From NCBI GenBank assembly GCA_946481475.1, contig CAMLOB010000073.1, forward strand, positions 1 through 11,533: a stretch of 11,533 bases of DNA, written 5' to 3'. The stretch comes from an uncultured Chlorobiota bacterium (lineage in GTDB: Bacteria > Bacteroidota > Kapaibacteriia > OLB7). The notes beneath the pieces were generated by a model. The model saw nothing but the letters and a program-made list of their open reading frames with translations. It did not search any database and was not told the DNA's origin. Made by a program: the position numbers and the translations under genes. Shown piece by piece: positions 1 through 7,186 of the stretch. Every line of letters starts with the position of its first letter. Positions within the stretch are counted from its first letter, which is position 1.

Positions 1-800
1 GACGGATTCGGATAGAGGTAGTAGTCCCCGGTCGGCTCTTCTTCCTCAACGCCCGATGCGTTGTTCGGAGTAAAACGGTAGATGGTCCCGTTTGCAGGAC
101 ATCCCTGCGCCGGTTCAAAACCCTGCTTCGTCAGATCGTAGCGGGGTTCGGCGACGTCGCCGACGATCCAGTTCTTCTCCAGAATCCGGAAGACCGGAAG
201 CTGGACAAACTGGAAGATGCCGATATACGGTCCCCCGCCGATCAATTGTCCGGGGACGTAGGTCACCCTGTTCTCGCCGTAGCGCAATTCCACAACCCGC
301 GACTGCTGATACATCCATATCTGGAAATTGACGTAGTCGCCGGCGACTTCCGGGCTGTCGATCACTGCCAGGCGTTTCCACTCGATCTTCAGAACGGTCT
401 CTTCTCCGGATCGATCGATCAGATAGGAGATGCGGGATCCTTCGTCATGGATGTCCAGCACGGAAAGGAATCCGTCAATCACTACGGAATTGCGTGCATT
501 ATCAAAGGAGAGGAAGCCCCGTCCGGAGACGCCGAGCGGTGTCCGGCTATCGAAACGGTACTCTTCGTCGTAGAACGTGAAGGTCTCTCCTCCCAGGTCG
601 AGTTCGAAGACGGTATCGGCCAGCGGCGTTCCCGGGCTGTGGCGGAGTTCCGTTCCCCCGGCCAGATCGGCATAGGCCCCCTGGTCCATCGAGAATGTAT
701 AGGAAGGCTGTGCTTTCCCTTCTCCGGCACCTCCAAGAAAAAGGCAAAGCAGAAATGTCGGCAGGAAGAAGTGCCGGGCAATCGTTTCCTTATCGTTCAT
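1..800 (-). CDS. Exported protein entering a T9SS sorting domain (3' part beyond window)
   Basis: The reading frame opens with ATG at 800 and stays open to the left edge, giving 266 residues and no stop, so the C-terminus is missing. Residues 1-31 look like a signal peptide: a charged start (MNDKETIAR), a hydrophobic core (FFLPTFLLCLFLGG) and a likely cleavage after GKAQ. The body is rich in Asp, Gly and aromatic residues and appears beta-rich, without a catalytic motif I recognise. The last visible residues, YYLYPNP (260-266), after an acidic linker, match the beginning of the T9SS type A sorting domain, which in Bacteroidota-type bacteria directs proteins through the outer membrane. The protein is therefore probably secreted or surface-bound; its function is unknown. 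It lies 102 bp downstream of the AraC-type regulator on the same strand and could be co-transcribed with it. No Shine-Dalgarno sequence is seen before the start. Confidence 0.8.
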   Translation of the reverse strand, partial: MNDKETIARHFFLPTFLLCLFLGGAGEGKAQPSYTFSMDQGAYADLAGGTELRHSPGTPLADTVFELDLGGETFTFYDEEYRFDSRTPLGVSGRGFLSFDNARNSVVIDGFLSVLDIHDEGSRISYLIDRSGEETVLKIEWKRLAVIDSPEVAGDYVNFQIWMYQQSRVVELRYGENRVTYVPGQLIGGGPYIGIFQFVQLPVFRILEKNWIVGDVAEPRYDLTKQGFEPAQGCPANGTIYRFTPNNASGVEEEEPTGDYYLYPNP

Positions 801-902
801 AGTAAGTCTGTTGAAGTTGCGATGGACGATGTTCTGTCTGTCCCGTCAAGGTAGATCGCTTTATCTTCAACGACTTATCGGATCTTGCAGATTTTCTCCC
901 TG

Positions 903-1835
903 TCAGCCTTTCCGGCGAGTTTGTCGGTAGGCTCGAGGAGAGAGGCCGCGATACCGGCGAAACAGGAGACTGAACGAGGCCGGACTTTCAAACCCCACGT
1001 CGTAGCAGATGCCGGTGATCGACTCGTTTGTACCGGCAAGAAGTTCGCAGGCCTTCTCGATTCTCCTTCTGGTCATGTACTGGTGGGGCGTTTCCCTGTA
1101 GACCTGTTTGAAGAGCCGGAGAAGATAGTGGGGAGAGAGACAGGCCGTTTCGGCTATGTCTGCGAGATGCAGCGGGGCTGCAAGATTGTCCTCGATGAAC
1201 TCCCGTCCCCGCTCAACCCTTCTGTACAGTTCCACTCGCGTCCCTTTCCGAACCACACCGAGTCGGCCGACCTTTGCCACCACTTCTTTGTGTGTGACGA
1301 GAAGTTCCTGCAGCAGCAGGTGAAATGTTTCATGCACTTCCTCTTTTGTCGGTCGGTTGGCCGATGGCATGCTCAACTTCTTGCGGAACCGGTTGATGTG
1401 GATATGCAGTTGAGAATCGGAATCATGGAGCACATCGAGGAAGTGGAGAGGCTGGCCGTTTCCGTCGGAGGGGAGATCAAGGAGATGGTCGGCCGGAGAT
1501 ATCCGGGTGCGCAGTCCTTCATCGACAAAGCGGGGGTGAAAGAAGAGACAGAAGGATTCCACGTCGTGCGGCGTCTCGGTCCGGCTGGAGTAGTACTCTC
1601 CGCAATTGAGAATCAGAAGGCGGTTGTCGGTTACTCTGTAGTTGCGGTTTCCTGCCAGGTATACTTCCTCTCCCCCGTAGGCACACTTGATTGAAAGCGT
1701 CCCCTGGGTCTTCTGGTCGGGAACGCTTTGGCCGACTGTGCGGGCAGCGATATTCGACCATTCCATTTGGGAACAAATCAGCTTGTCAAGGCCTCCGATG
1801 GAGTAGGGGGTGGAGGCGGAATCGAAAAGGATCAT
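903..1835 (-). CDS. AraC-family transcriptional regulator
   Basis: A 310-residue protein. The C-terminal part (about 205-305) is a typical AraC/XylS DNA-binding domain with two helix-turn-helix units: the first around LADIAETACLSPHYLLRLFK (224-243), the second around SITGICYDVGFESPASFSLL (272-291) followed by the conserved F-x-x-x-[FY]-x-x-x-x-G-x-S-P-x-x-[FY]-R pattern (RRYRGLSPRAYR, 293-304). The N-terminal ~150 residues resemble the beta-rich effector-binding cupin part of the family, but the ligand cannot be read from the sequence. The start is supported by GGAGA eight bases before the ATG. Such proteins usually activate a nearby gene or their own; the nearest downstream gene is the T9SS-type exported protein, so control of that gene is a plausible guess. 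The family call is secure; the target and inducer are unknown. Confidence 0.93.
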   Translation of the reverse strand: MILFDSASTPYSIGGLDKLICSQMEWSNIAARTVGQSVPDQKTQGTLSIKCAYGGEEVYLAGNRNYRVTDNRLLILNCGEYYSSRTETPHDVESFCLFFHPRFVDEGLRTRISPADHLLDLPSDGNGQPLHFLDVLHDSDSQLHIHINRFRKKLSMPSANRPTKEEVHETFHLLLQELLVTHKEVVAKVGRLGVVRKGTRVELYRRVERGREFIEDNLAAPLHLADIAETACLSPHYLLRLFKQVYRETPHQYMTRRRIEKACELLAGTNESITGICYDVGFESPASFSLLFRRYRGLSPRAYRQTRRKG

Positions 1836-2011
1836 CGGGATATCTCCGTTTTATGATATGGACGGTCGGAGAATACCAGTGGTTCCCTGTCATGCAGGGA
1901 GAGCTGAACTTCCCATTCTTGTGCGATGCCTCGAACGTTGATGCCCGGTCGGTAGCCGGCAATGGAAGGGGCTGCAGGGTATCGGGAGGGTGAAATACAG
2001 AGGGACCGGAC

Positions 2012-2272
2012 TCAACGAAACTCTCTGGGAATGTTGACCAGTTGTTCGGTCGGGTCCCAGTCATCCGGTTCAATTGCGGGCCATACCCATCTTCCCCCGG
2101 CATCCAGCCAGATTTTCCGCAGGCGACGAATATCTTCGAGCGTGACATCCTGAACGCCCCACTGCACTCCACAGCATGGACAATCCTCATCAATGATGGC
2201 GTCGCCGAAATCATTCCAGATGGGAATGTCGTTAATGTAGCCGCAAACGCGACAGATGTCGTGCCGATGCAT
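2012..2272 (-). CDS. Small Cys-rich zinc-ribbon-like protein
   Basis: An 86-residue protein with C7-x-x-C10-G-Y near the N-terminus and the cluster CPCCG at 31-35, followed by an aromatic tail with WGV and DAGGRWVW. The spacing and the pattern CxxCGY ... CPxCGxxxG ... W suggest a small zinc ribbon similar to widespread uncharacterised bacterial proteins of the CPCC-type group; those are sometimes found in toxin-immunity loci, but nothing here shows such a role. No signal peptide is present, so it is probably cytoplasmic. The ATG at 2272 is the only credible start: the frame upstream reaches a TGA within about 40 bases and holds no other start codon. There is no Shine-Dalgarno sequence. It stands alone between the terminator of the upstream cargo gene and the AraC-type gene 176 bp downstream. 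A longer antisense frame over the same region has no domain character and is not a gene. Confidence 0.7.
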   Translation of the reverse strand: MHRHDICRVCGYINDIPIWNDFGDAIIDEDCPCCGVQWGVQDVTLEDIRRLRKIWLDAGGRWVWPAIEPDDWDPTEQLVNIPREFR

Positions 2273-2449
2273 GGGTCGTTGGACAAGTGGATACTGGACA
2301 AACCGGAATCACGCCTTATAGACACGGGAAGCGGTTTGAATTCTCAGTACACAAACGCCGATTCACAGATTGGCACATATTAGGTCTAGAATGGACAAGA
2401 GTGCGGTAATCTTTTCCGAATTCCCGTCCTTTCAGTCTTGAAAGAAGGG

Positions 2450-2477
2450 GAGGAGCGGAAGTCTTCCTCCGCTCCTC
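2450..2477 (-). terminator. Hairpin terminator downstream of the small T9SS cargo gene
   Basis: A perfect 10-bp inverted repeat, GAGGAGCGGA (2450-2459) and TCCGCTCCTC (2468-2477), encloses an 8-base loop. On the minus strand the hairpin is followed by CCCTTCTTTC, a moderately T-rich tail. It begins 32 bases after the stop codon of the T9SS cargo gene, the right place for an intrinsic terminator of that minus-strand operon. The plus-strand side has no T tract, so it is probably one-directional. Confidence 0.65.
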
Positions 2478-2508
2478 TCTTGTGCCGGACTAGATTCTTC
2501 CCCCTTTT

Positions 2509-3042
2509 CTATTGAAGAATAACCACCGGCTCGGCGATGCGATGGATTCCCGCTTCAAGGACCAGGAGATAATTTCCCGCTTCCAACCGTTCCACATCGA
2601 GATCGATTTCGGTTGTTCCCTTTGTCCCTGCCCCTTCGAACAAGAGTCTGACGGTACGTCCCAGGTTATCGTAGAGCGTCAGACGGAGAGGACCGATCTC
2701 CGCAAGCGATATCGTCACACGTCCGGCAGTACGTACCGGGTTCGGAAAGACGTGAAGTTTCATCTCTCCGCTCGTCTCTCCGCCCTCGGAAACACCTGAT
2801 GTCTCCCCTCTCTCTCTCGGCGCATACCAGAAACCCTGACCAATAGTCATATCTCCTGAGCGGACAATTCCTGCAAGGGGTTGGCCGAATGTGGCGACAA
2901 CGTTCAGATTCCCTCCGCTCATACCGGTTCCTCCTCCCCCCATAACGTTTTGCTCCAATCGTTGCCCGTAAAGGGGGCAGAGTGGGGCAAGCAGCAGGAG
3001 CAATCCTGCCATGGTCCTTATTTTTTTTCCTGTCCGTTTCAT
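2509..3042 (-). CDS. Small exported protein with T9SS type A sorting domain
   Basis: From the ATG at 3042 this encodes 177 residues. Signal peptide: MKRTGKK, then a hydrophobic run (MAGLLLLLAPLCPLYG) ending near YGQ. A short Gly-rich beta module follows, with the pattern GGGGTG ... TFGQPLAG ... IGQGFWY, a repeat type I recall from many Bacteroidota and Chlorobi secreted proteins. After an acidic Ser/Gly/Glu linker comes a typical T9SS type A sorting domain: HVFPNP, then LRLTLYDNLGRTV and LEAGNYLLVLEAG near the end. The protein should be exported by Sec and then secreted or anchored through T9SS; its role is unknown. An in-frame ATG at 3063 overlaps the stop of the upstream zinc-ribbon gene (ATGA), but GGGAG about 8 bases before the ATG at 3042, and the better signal peptide, favour 3042. 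A hairpin terminator follows the stop. Confidence 0.88.
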   Translation of the reverse strand: MKRTGKKIRTMAGLLLLLAPLCPLYGQRLEQNVMGGGGTGMSGGNLNVVATFGQPLAGIVRSGDMTIGQGFWYAPRERGETSGVSEGGETSGEMKLHVFPNPVRTAGRVTISLAEIGPLRLTLYDNLGRTVRLLFEGAGTKGTTEIDLDVERLEAGNYLLVLEAGIHRIAEPVVILQ

Positions 3043-3059
3043 GGTCGTTTCTCCCTGAA

Positions 3060-3311
3060 TCATTGAGTTTGTGATTGATGAATCTCATTTCGTCGTGCCG
3101 GGAAAGGTATGCCGCAGCCGGTGCAGTAGTTGGCATCCGGGTGGAGAGTAAGAGCTCCGCAGGCTTTACAGTCTCGTCCCAGTGCGTTACCGCAACAGGG
3201 ACAGAATCGGTCGTTTCGGTAACCCCGGGTATCACATCGACCGCAGCGCCGGTCATCCGATGTTCCCGATTCCGTCGTGCGATTCGTTGAAAGCGGATCT
3301 GTTCCGTTCAT
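3060..3311 (-). CDS. Double zinc-ribbon protein
   Basis: An 83-residue protein from the ATG at 3311, preceded by AGGA at short spacing. A TTG at 3353 is an alternative in-frame start adding 14 residues, but nothing resembling a ribosome site precedes it. The C-terminal half carries eight cysteines in four CxxC pairs: CGRC, CPCCG, CKACG and CTGCG. This is the pattern of two tandem zinc ribbons (DZR-like), with a Ser/Thr/Arg-rich N-terminal part of no clear fold. No signal peptide or membrane segment is visible, so it is likely cytoplasmic. Its TGA overlaps a possible start of the T9SS cargo gene (ATGA, 3060-3063), so the two are almost certainly one transcript, although one product is exported and the other is not. 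Double zinc ribbons usually mediate protein or nucleic acid contacts; the specific role is unknown. Confidence 0.78.
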   Translation of the reverse strand: MNGTDPLSTNRTTESGTSDDRRCGRCDTRGYRNDRFCPCCGNALGRDCKACGALTLHPDANYCTGCGIPFPARRNEIHQSQTQ

Positions 3312-3395
3312 ATTCCTGGTGCGTTGATTGGCGACCCGTAAGTTTTCGATCAAGATAGAGGCGGATGGTCAAGAATTCCGGGTGGAGCGGTTAAA

Positions 3396-3422
3396 GAGGA
3401 AGAAAGATTTATCTTTCCCCTC
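3396..3422. promoter_or_regulatory. Dyad in the divergent intergenic region; candidate operator
   Basis: GAAAGAT (3402-3408) and ATCTTTC (3411-3417) form a perfect inverted repeat with a 2-base centre. GAGG (3396-3399) and CCTC (3419-3422) extend it with a small asymmetry. The dyad sits 50-80 bases before the start of the STAND-BTAD regulator and about 90-110 bases before the divergent zinc-ribbon gene, so it could be an operator for either. A second short inverted repeat, CGGAC/GTCCG (3441-3455), lies in the probable leader just before the regulator's start. I could not assign a convincing -10/-35 pair on either strand. Confidence 0.3.
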
Positions 3423-3473
3423 AATCCAATCGAAGCGAATCGGACATCGGGTCCGGGAGACGTATAGGGGCCT

Positions 3474-6400
3474 ATGCGGAACGAACTTGTTGACTTCCTG
3501 AATCACGGCTTGCTCCCTCTTGTTGCACGCCGCCGTGTGATCGAGCGGTTCGTCGGCATTCTGGATGAACTGCCGGAGCGGGGAAGACTTCACTCGGTGC
3601 TGGTAATCGGTGAGGCGGGGTCAGGGAAAAGCCGACTTGTCGATCACCTCCGCTCGACCTTCAGGCAGAAAGGGGGGATGCCCCTTCACCTGAAGTTCTA
3701 TGCCGGTATGCCGGTCTCCCTGGCGATCCTTCTTCGCGAGGCCCTTTCCGGTACGACATCTCTCTCTCTTCCATCATTCTCCTCCGAACCTTCACTAGGC
3801 GAAGTGGTAAACGGAGTTCGCCGTATTGCGCGATTGCGACCGACGATCCTGATCCTTGAAGATGCCCATCTGCTCGAAGCCCCGGCACTTGCCGAGGCCC
3901 GGATGATGATGGATATGCTGGTCGATGAGGGTGTTTTCCTGATATGTCTCGGTCGTTCCGGCTCCGTCGGACTTGAACCGTTGCTGGCGGCAACGTTAAT
4001 TGAGACGATCGAGTTGCACCCCTTTACCCGTGATGATCTTTCCGATCTCTGGCAAGCCCTCTTCGGCGAACGTCCCGAGCCTCGGACGGTGGAGTCGTTG
4101 TGGACAGCAACCGGGGGCAATCCGCTGGCCGTTCGTTCGGCGCTGCGGAGCGGGGTGGACGCCGGTGCAATCCGGACCGATGCTATCGAGGGGACAGGTG
4201 AGATCACGATTACCGATCACGCTCTGCTTACTTCCTCCTTTCATAAAGGCACCCGTTTTCTGACCGAAGGAATGGTGTTGGGGCTTGTTCTCGATGAACA
4301 ACAGGGGGCTCTCCGTCTTGCGATGCTGGGGGAGGTCTTCTCTCCGGAAGCCGCCTCTCTCCTTATTGATGATGCTGAAGGGATGGTGCGCCGGTTGACG
4401 TTCAAAGGAATTCTTGCGCAGGCCGTTACCCCTCCCCGGCGAATCGGGGGGAGTGGAAGCGGGAATCTCCCGCTGGCGTTTACCCACACCTTGCTCCATC
4501 GGCACCTTCTGGAACAATCCGATCCCGATCCCCTCCACCTGCTTCAGCTTCTGAGTCTGGATCTCCCTCTCTATTCATTTCTTCCACTGGAGTTGATCGG
4601 CACCCATATCGAACGGCTTGTGGAGGCGGACGGGGTATTGATGCGGGAGGCGATTGATCGCTTGTTGGAGAGGGCAGCGGATATCTTCACAAGTGTCGAT
4701 CACGGACGGGCGCAGGAGGTACTGGAACTGGCAAAAGCGTTGTGGGAAAAAGTTGAAGGAAAGATCGATGCCGGCGATTGGCTTCTGCTTCGTGTCAGAC
4801 TTTGCGCCATTGCCGCCCGGCTCGGAATCAAGGAAATCTATACCGAGCGATTCAACGAGCTTCTTGATGAACTTGATTCCGCCCTTGCCGGAACCGATGG
4901 GGAAGAGGTTGCGCCTTATCACTTCCTCTCGTTTGATCTGCGTCACGTCTCCTGGTACGCGCAACATCAACGTCCTATGCCCGAGGCCCTTCGTGCTGAA
5001 TTCCTTCGTCGGCATGATGCTCTTCTGGAAGAACATCCGTCGTTGCTGCGAAGCGGTTCCTATATCAATTACATGCAGCGCCTCGCCCAGAGCGGCTTGC
5101 ACGATGAGGAGACGATGGCGTGGTTGAACCGGCGTTTCGAGTGGCTGCTGGATACCGGTCTCCTTGAACCCGCCGAGCGGGAGAATGCTCTCGGTTCGAC
5201 GATTCCCTTCCTGTTACTTCAATTTCAGACACCGGAAGAGCTTCTCGTCAGAAAGCGTCAGTTGGAGGAGCTTGAGGAGAGAGGGGGAACACGATCCCTC
5301 CCGCTTCTGTTCCGGACCATTCTTTTCTATGAAGACATCGGCGACTATGACACCGCCCGCCAACGCGTGACCGATCATCTGATCCGGAAATATCGTGATT
5401 ACGGTTTTCTGCCTCAGGCGTTCAATCTCTTTGTGCTCCGGGAAAGACTGGAGAAAGGAATGGAAGGGGGAGAGGTGGACCTGTCGGAACTTCTTCGACA
5501 GCTTGCCCGATTGCCTTCCCATTACAGTCGCCCGGCCGAACGCTTCGTTGCGATCTATGTATCGAACACCGCTCTGATGTGCGGCGATTTTTCTACCGCG
5601 CGCCGTATACTCGATCAGTTCGGTTCGGATGCCCCTCCTGACCAGACGATGCTTCAACGCCTGACGCTGGCCTCCAATGAAGGGATAGATCAGGTTCGGT
5701 TCCTGTTGTCCGGGTTGGAAAGGGAGGAGATGGGGGTGTTTTCTGATGATGCTTCCGTTCTTCTTGCCCGCTTTCTTCTCCCTGAGATCGATTCCCCTTC
5801 TTCTCTTCTCCCGGTTCATCAACTTCTTCAAGCACCCCCCATCAGCATTCGCCGCCTTTCACAGCTTTATCCTCTCTTCGCTCTCTCCCGTCTCCTGCTC
5901 CGGGGACGCTCCGATTTCCCCGATGCGTTGCTTTCGGATGTGCGCCAGGCTTTCCGCAGTATGGCTACCTGGCTTCTGGAGCGGCGTCTCCCCGGTTTTC
6001 TGGAGTCGTTGCTCGAGTGCTACGGCGATCTTCTGCCCGATAAGGAACTCCGTCGATGGAAAGGAGAGACCCTTGATGTTCTGAGAGAGCGGCGTGAGCA
6101 GTTCCGTCAGCCTGAGGCATACAAACGAAAGCTGACCTTTTTTGGGCGGATTGAAGCCTTTTCGGAAAATGACGATGTGATGGAAGTCAGGGGTGGCCGC
6201 CTGCGCACCCTCCTGGGGGTGATGGCTGCCGTTCCATTGCTGCAGGCTCCCCCGGACCACCGGGAATTCTGCTATCTCGCTGCCGGAAGCGACGACATGC
6301 TTGATCCCGAAAAAGCCCGCAAGACGATGAACGGAGCAGTATTCAGGCTCAGGGAAGTTCTTGGTGAAGATGCCGTCCTGACCGATATGGAGATTCCCCG

Positions 6401-6800
6401 CATCAATGCCGATATCGTCCGGGTCGATCTCTGGGAGGCTAACCGCTTACTTGAGCTGGTGGAAGCGGGGTTGGTTTCCGGTTCCCTGGCCGGCTTGTCG
6501 GCCAGACTGGAGCAAGTTCTTGACGTCGTTCGGGGAGAAGTTCTTTTCCCTTCTCTGTATGATCCTTTCTTTGAAGCTATCCGCGAGGATTTCGAGTCGA
6601 GGCTTCGCAGGATTCTGCTTGATCTTGTCAGGCGTCTTTTACTTGAGGGAGATCTCCTCCCGGCCGAATCCCTTCTTCGTCGTGCGTGCGAGATGATGCC
6701 GGGGGATGAGGAAATTGTTGAGCTCCTCTGTGACGCCCTCGAGCGTAACGAAAAGAAAGGGGAGGCGGTCAGGTTGCGGTTCGAGAAGGAAGATATCTAA
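3474..6800 (+). CDS. STAND-type ATPase with C-terminal winged helix and BTAD; putative transcriptional regulator
   Basis: A 1,108-residue protein in four parts. (1) An N-terminal P-loop ATPase: Walker A GEAGSGKS at 46-53, Walker B ILILEDAHLL at 125-134, and TGGNPLAV at 213-220, the Gly-Asn-Pro motif typical of MalT/AfsR-like STAND NTPases. (2) A long, Leu-rich helical middle (about 250-870), probably TPR-like superhelix. (3) A winged-helix region (about 884-985), where RTLLGVMAA, DPEKARKTMNGAVFRLREVLG and a following beta wing match the OmpR/SARP DNA-binding fold. (4) A BTAD-like helical domain (986 to the end; LEQVLDVVRGEVL ... AESLLRRACEMMPGDEEIVELLCDAL), ending soon after its last repeat. 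Such proteins act as ATP-dependent, ligand-gated transcription activators in the cytoplasm; the ligand and targets are unknown. The order is reversed from AfsR, where winged helix and BTAD come first. AGGGG lies 4 bases before the ATG. It is divergent from the zinc-ribbon/T9SS cargo pair, an obvious candidate target. Confidence 0.88.
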   Translation: MRNELVDFLNHGLLPLVARRRVIERFVGILDELPERGRLHSVLVIGEAGSGKSRLVDHLRSTFRQKGGMPLHLKFYAGMPVSLAILLREALSGTTSLSLPSFSSEPSLGEVVNGVRRIARLRPTILILEDAHLLEAPALAEARMMMDMLVDEGVFLICLGRSGSVGLEPLLAATLIETIELHPFTRDDLSDLWQALFGERPEPRTVESLWTATGGNPLAVRSALRSGVDAGAIRTDAIEGTGEITITDHALLTSSFHKGTRFLTEGMVLGLVLDEQQGALRLAMLGEVFSPEAASLLIDDAEGMVRRLTFKGILAQAVTPPRRIGGSGSGNLPLAFTHTLLHRHLLEQSDPDPLHLLQLLSLDLPLYSFLPLELIGTHIERLVEADGVLMREAIDRLLERAADIFTSVDHGRAQEVLELAKALWEKVEGKIDAGDWLLLRVRLCAIAARLGIKEIYTERFNELLDELDSALAGTDGEEVAPYHFLSFDLRHVSWYAQHQRPMPEALRAEFLRRHDALLEEHPSLLRSGSYINYMQRLAQSGLHDEETMAWLNRRFEWLLDTGLLEPAERENALGSTIPFLLLQFQTPEELLVRKRQLEELEERGGTRSLPLLFRTILFYEDIGDYDTARQRVTDHLIRKYRDYGFLPQAFNLFVLRERLEKGMEGGEVDLSELLRQLARLPSHYSRPAERFVAIYVSNTALMCGDFSTARRILDQFGSDAPPDQTMLQRLTLASNEGIDQVRFLLSGLEREEMGVFSDDASVLLARFLLPEIDSPSSLLPVHQLLQAPPISIRRLSQLYPLFALSRLLLRGRSDFPDALLSDVRQAFRSMATWLLERRLPGFLESLLECYGDLLPDKELRRWKGETLDVLRERREQFRQPEAYKRKLTFFGRIEAFSENDDVMEVRGGRLRTLLGVMAAVPLLQAPPDHREFCYLAAGSDDMLDPEKARKTMNGAVFRLREVLGEDAVLTDMEIPRINADIVRVDLWEANRLLELVEAGLVSGSLAGLSARLEQVLDVVRGEVLFPSLYDPFFEAIREDFESRLRRILLDLVRRLLLEGDLLPAESLLRRACEMMPGDEEIVELLCDALERNEKKGEAVRLRFEKEDI

Positions 6801-7186
6801 TTCCCGTTTGTTCTCCCGTCAGTGCTGTCCGTGCCCACCTTTGTGTCGTTCTGCCCGTCCCGAATTTGTTCAAGTCTTTTCTGGGTGCTGTCGAACATTG
6901 CCCTTAGTCCGTCCGGATAGTCTCTGGCCAACTCCTCTATCCGGTTCTGCAATTCCTCTTCATTTTCAAATCCGTTGATGTCCAGCAGACTGTCGATGCG
7001 GGTTGATGCATCTTCTTCCGGAAGATGTTGTGCGATCAGAACCTCTGCATAGAGAGCCGCCAATTGCTCCGCCTTCTCTCCTTCAAACGTTTCACTGCAA
7101 CCTGTCAGGACACCGACGAAGATTGCCAGAGCAATAGTTGTTCCGACAACAAAGTGGTTTCCTGTGATCGGTGTCGTCCTATTCAT
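6797..7186 (-). CDS. Small lipoprotein (possibly DUF4296-like)
   Basis: A 129-residue protein. Residues 10-29 form a hydrophobic signal segment ending in the lipobox L27-T-G-C30, so Cys30 is the expected lipid-modified residue. The mature part is highly charged and helical (AALYAEVLIAQ, ENEEELQNRIEELARDY, FDSTQKRLEQI), with a hydrophilic tail rich in Asp, Thr and Asn. Size, lipobox and the helical ending resemble the DUF4296 lipoproteins of Bacteroidota, but I make that link only tentatively. It is the last gene of a three-gene operon; its start overlaps the end of the upstream gene by 8 bases, implying translational coupling. Its stop overlaps the stop of the convergent STAND regulator (CTAA, 6797-6800), leaving no room for a terminator between them. 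Confidence 0.78.
   Translation of the reverse strand: MNRTTPITGNHFVVGTTIALAIFVGVLTGCSETFEGEKAEQLAALYAEVLIAQHLPEEDASTRIDSLLDINGFENEEELQNRIEELARDYPDGLRAMFDSTQKRLEQIRDGQNDTKVGTDSTDGRTNGN

Noticed and set aside
246..854. 202-codon plus-strand frame
   Set aside because: Antisense shadow of the exported protein on the minus strand, which has a signal peptide and a T9SS motif.
885..1694. 269-codon plus-strand frame
   Set aside because: Antisense to the AraC-family gene, whose two helix-turn-helix units are unmistakable.
1884..1900. Short hairpin TCCCTG/CAGGGA with a 5-base loop between the Cys-rich gene and the AraC-type gene
   Set aside because: Only a 6-bp stem, no T tract on the minus strand and over 100 bases from the stop; too weak to call a terminator.
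1786..2325. 179-codon minus-strand frame overlapping the Cys-rich 86-residue gene and the start of the AraC-type gene
   Set aside because: The translation has no domain character and is rich in Ser/Pro/Thr as expected of an off-frame reading; the overlapping 86-residue frame has clear zinc-ribbon motifs.
3060..3353. TTG start at 3353 for the double zinc-ribbon gene
   Set aside because: No ribosome site precedes it and the ATG at 3311 has AGGA upstream; kept only as an alternative.
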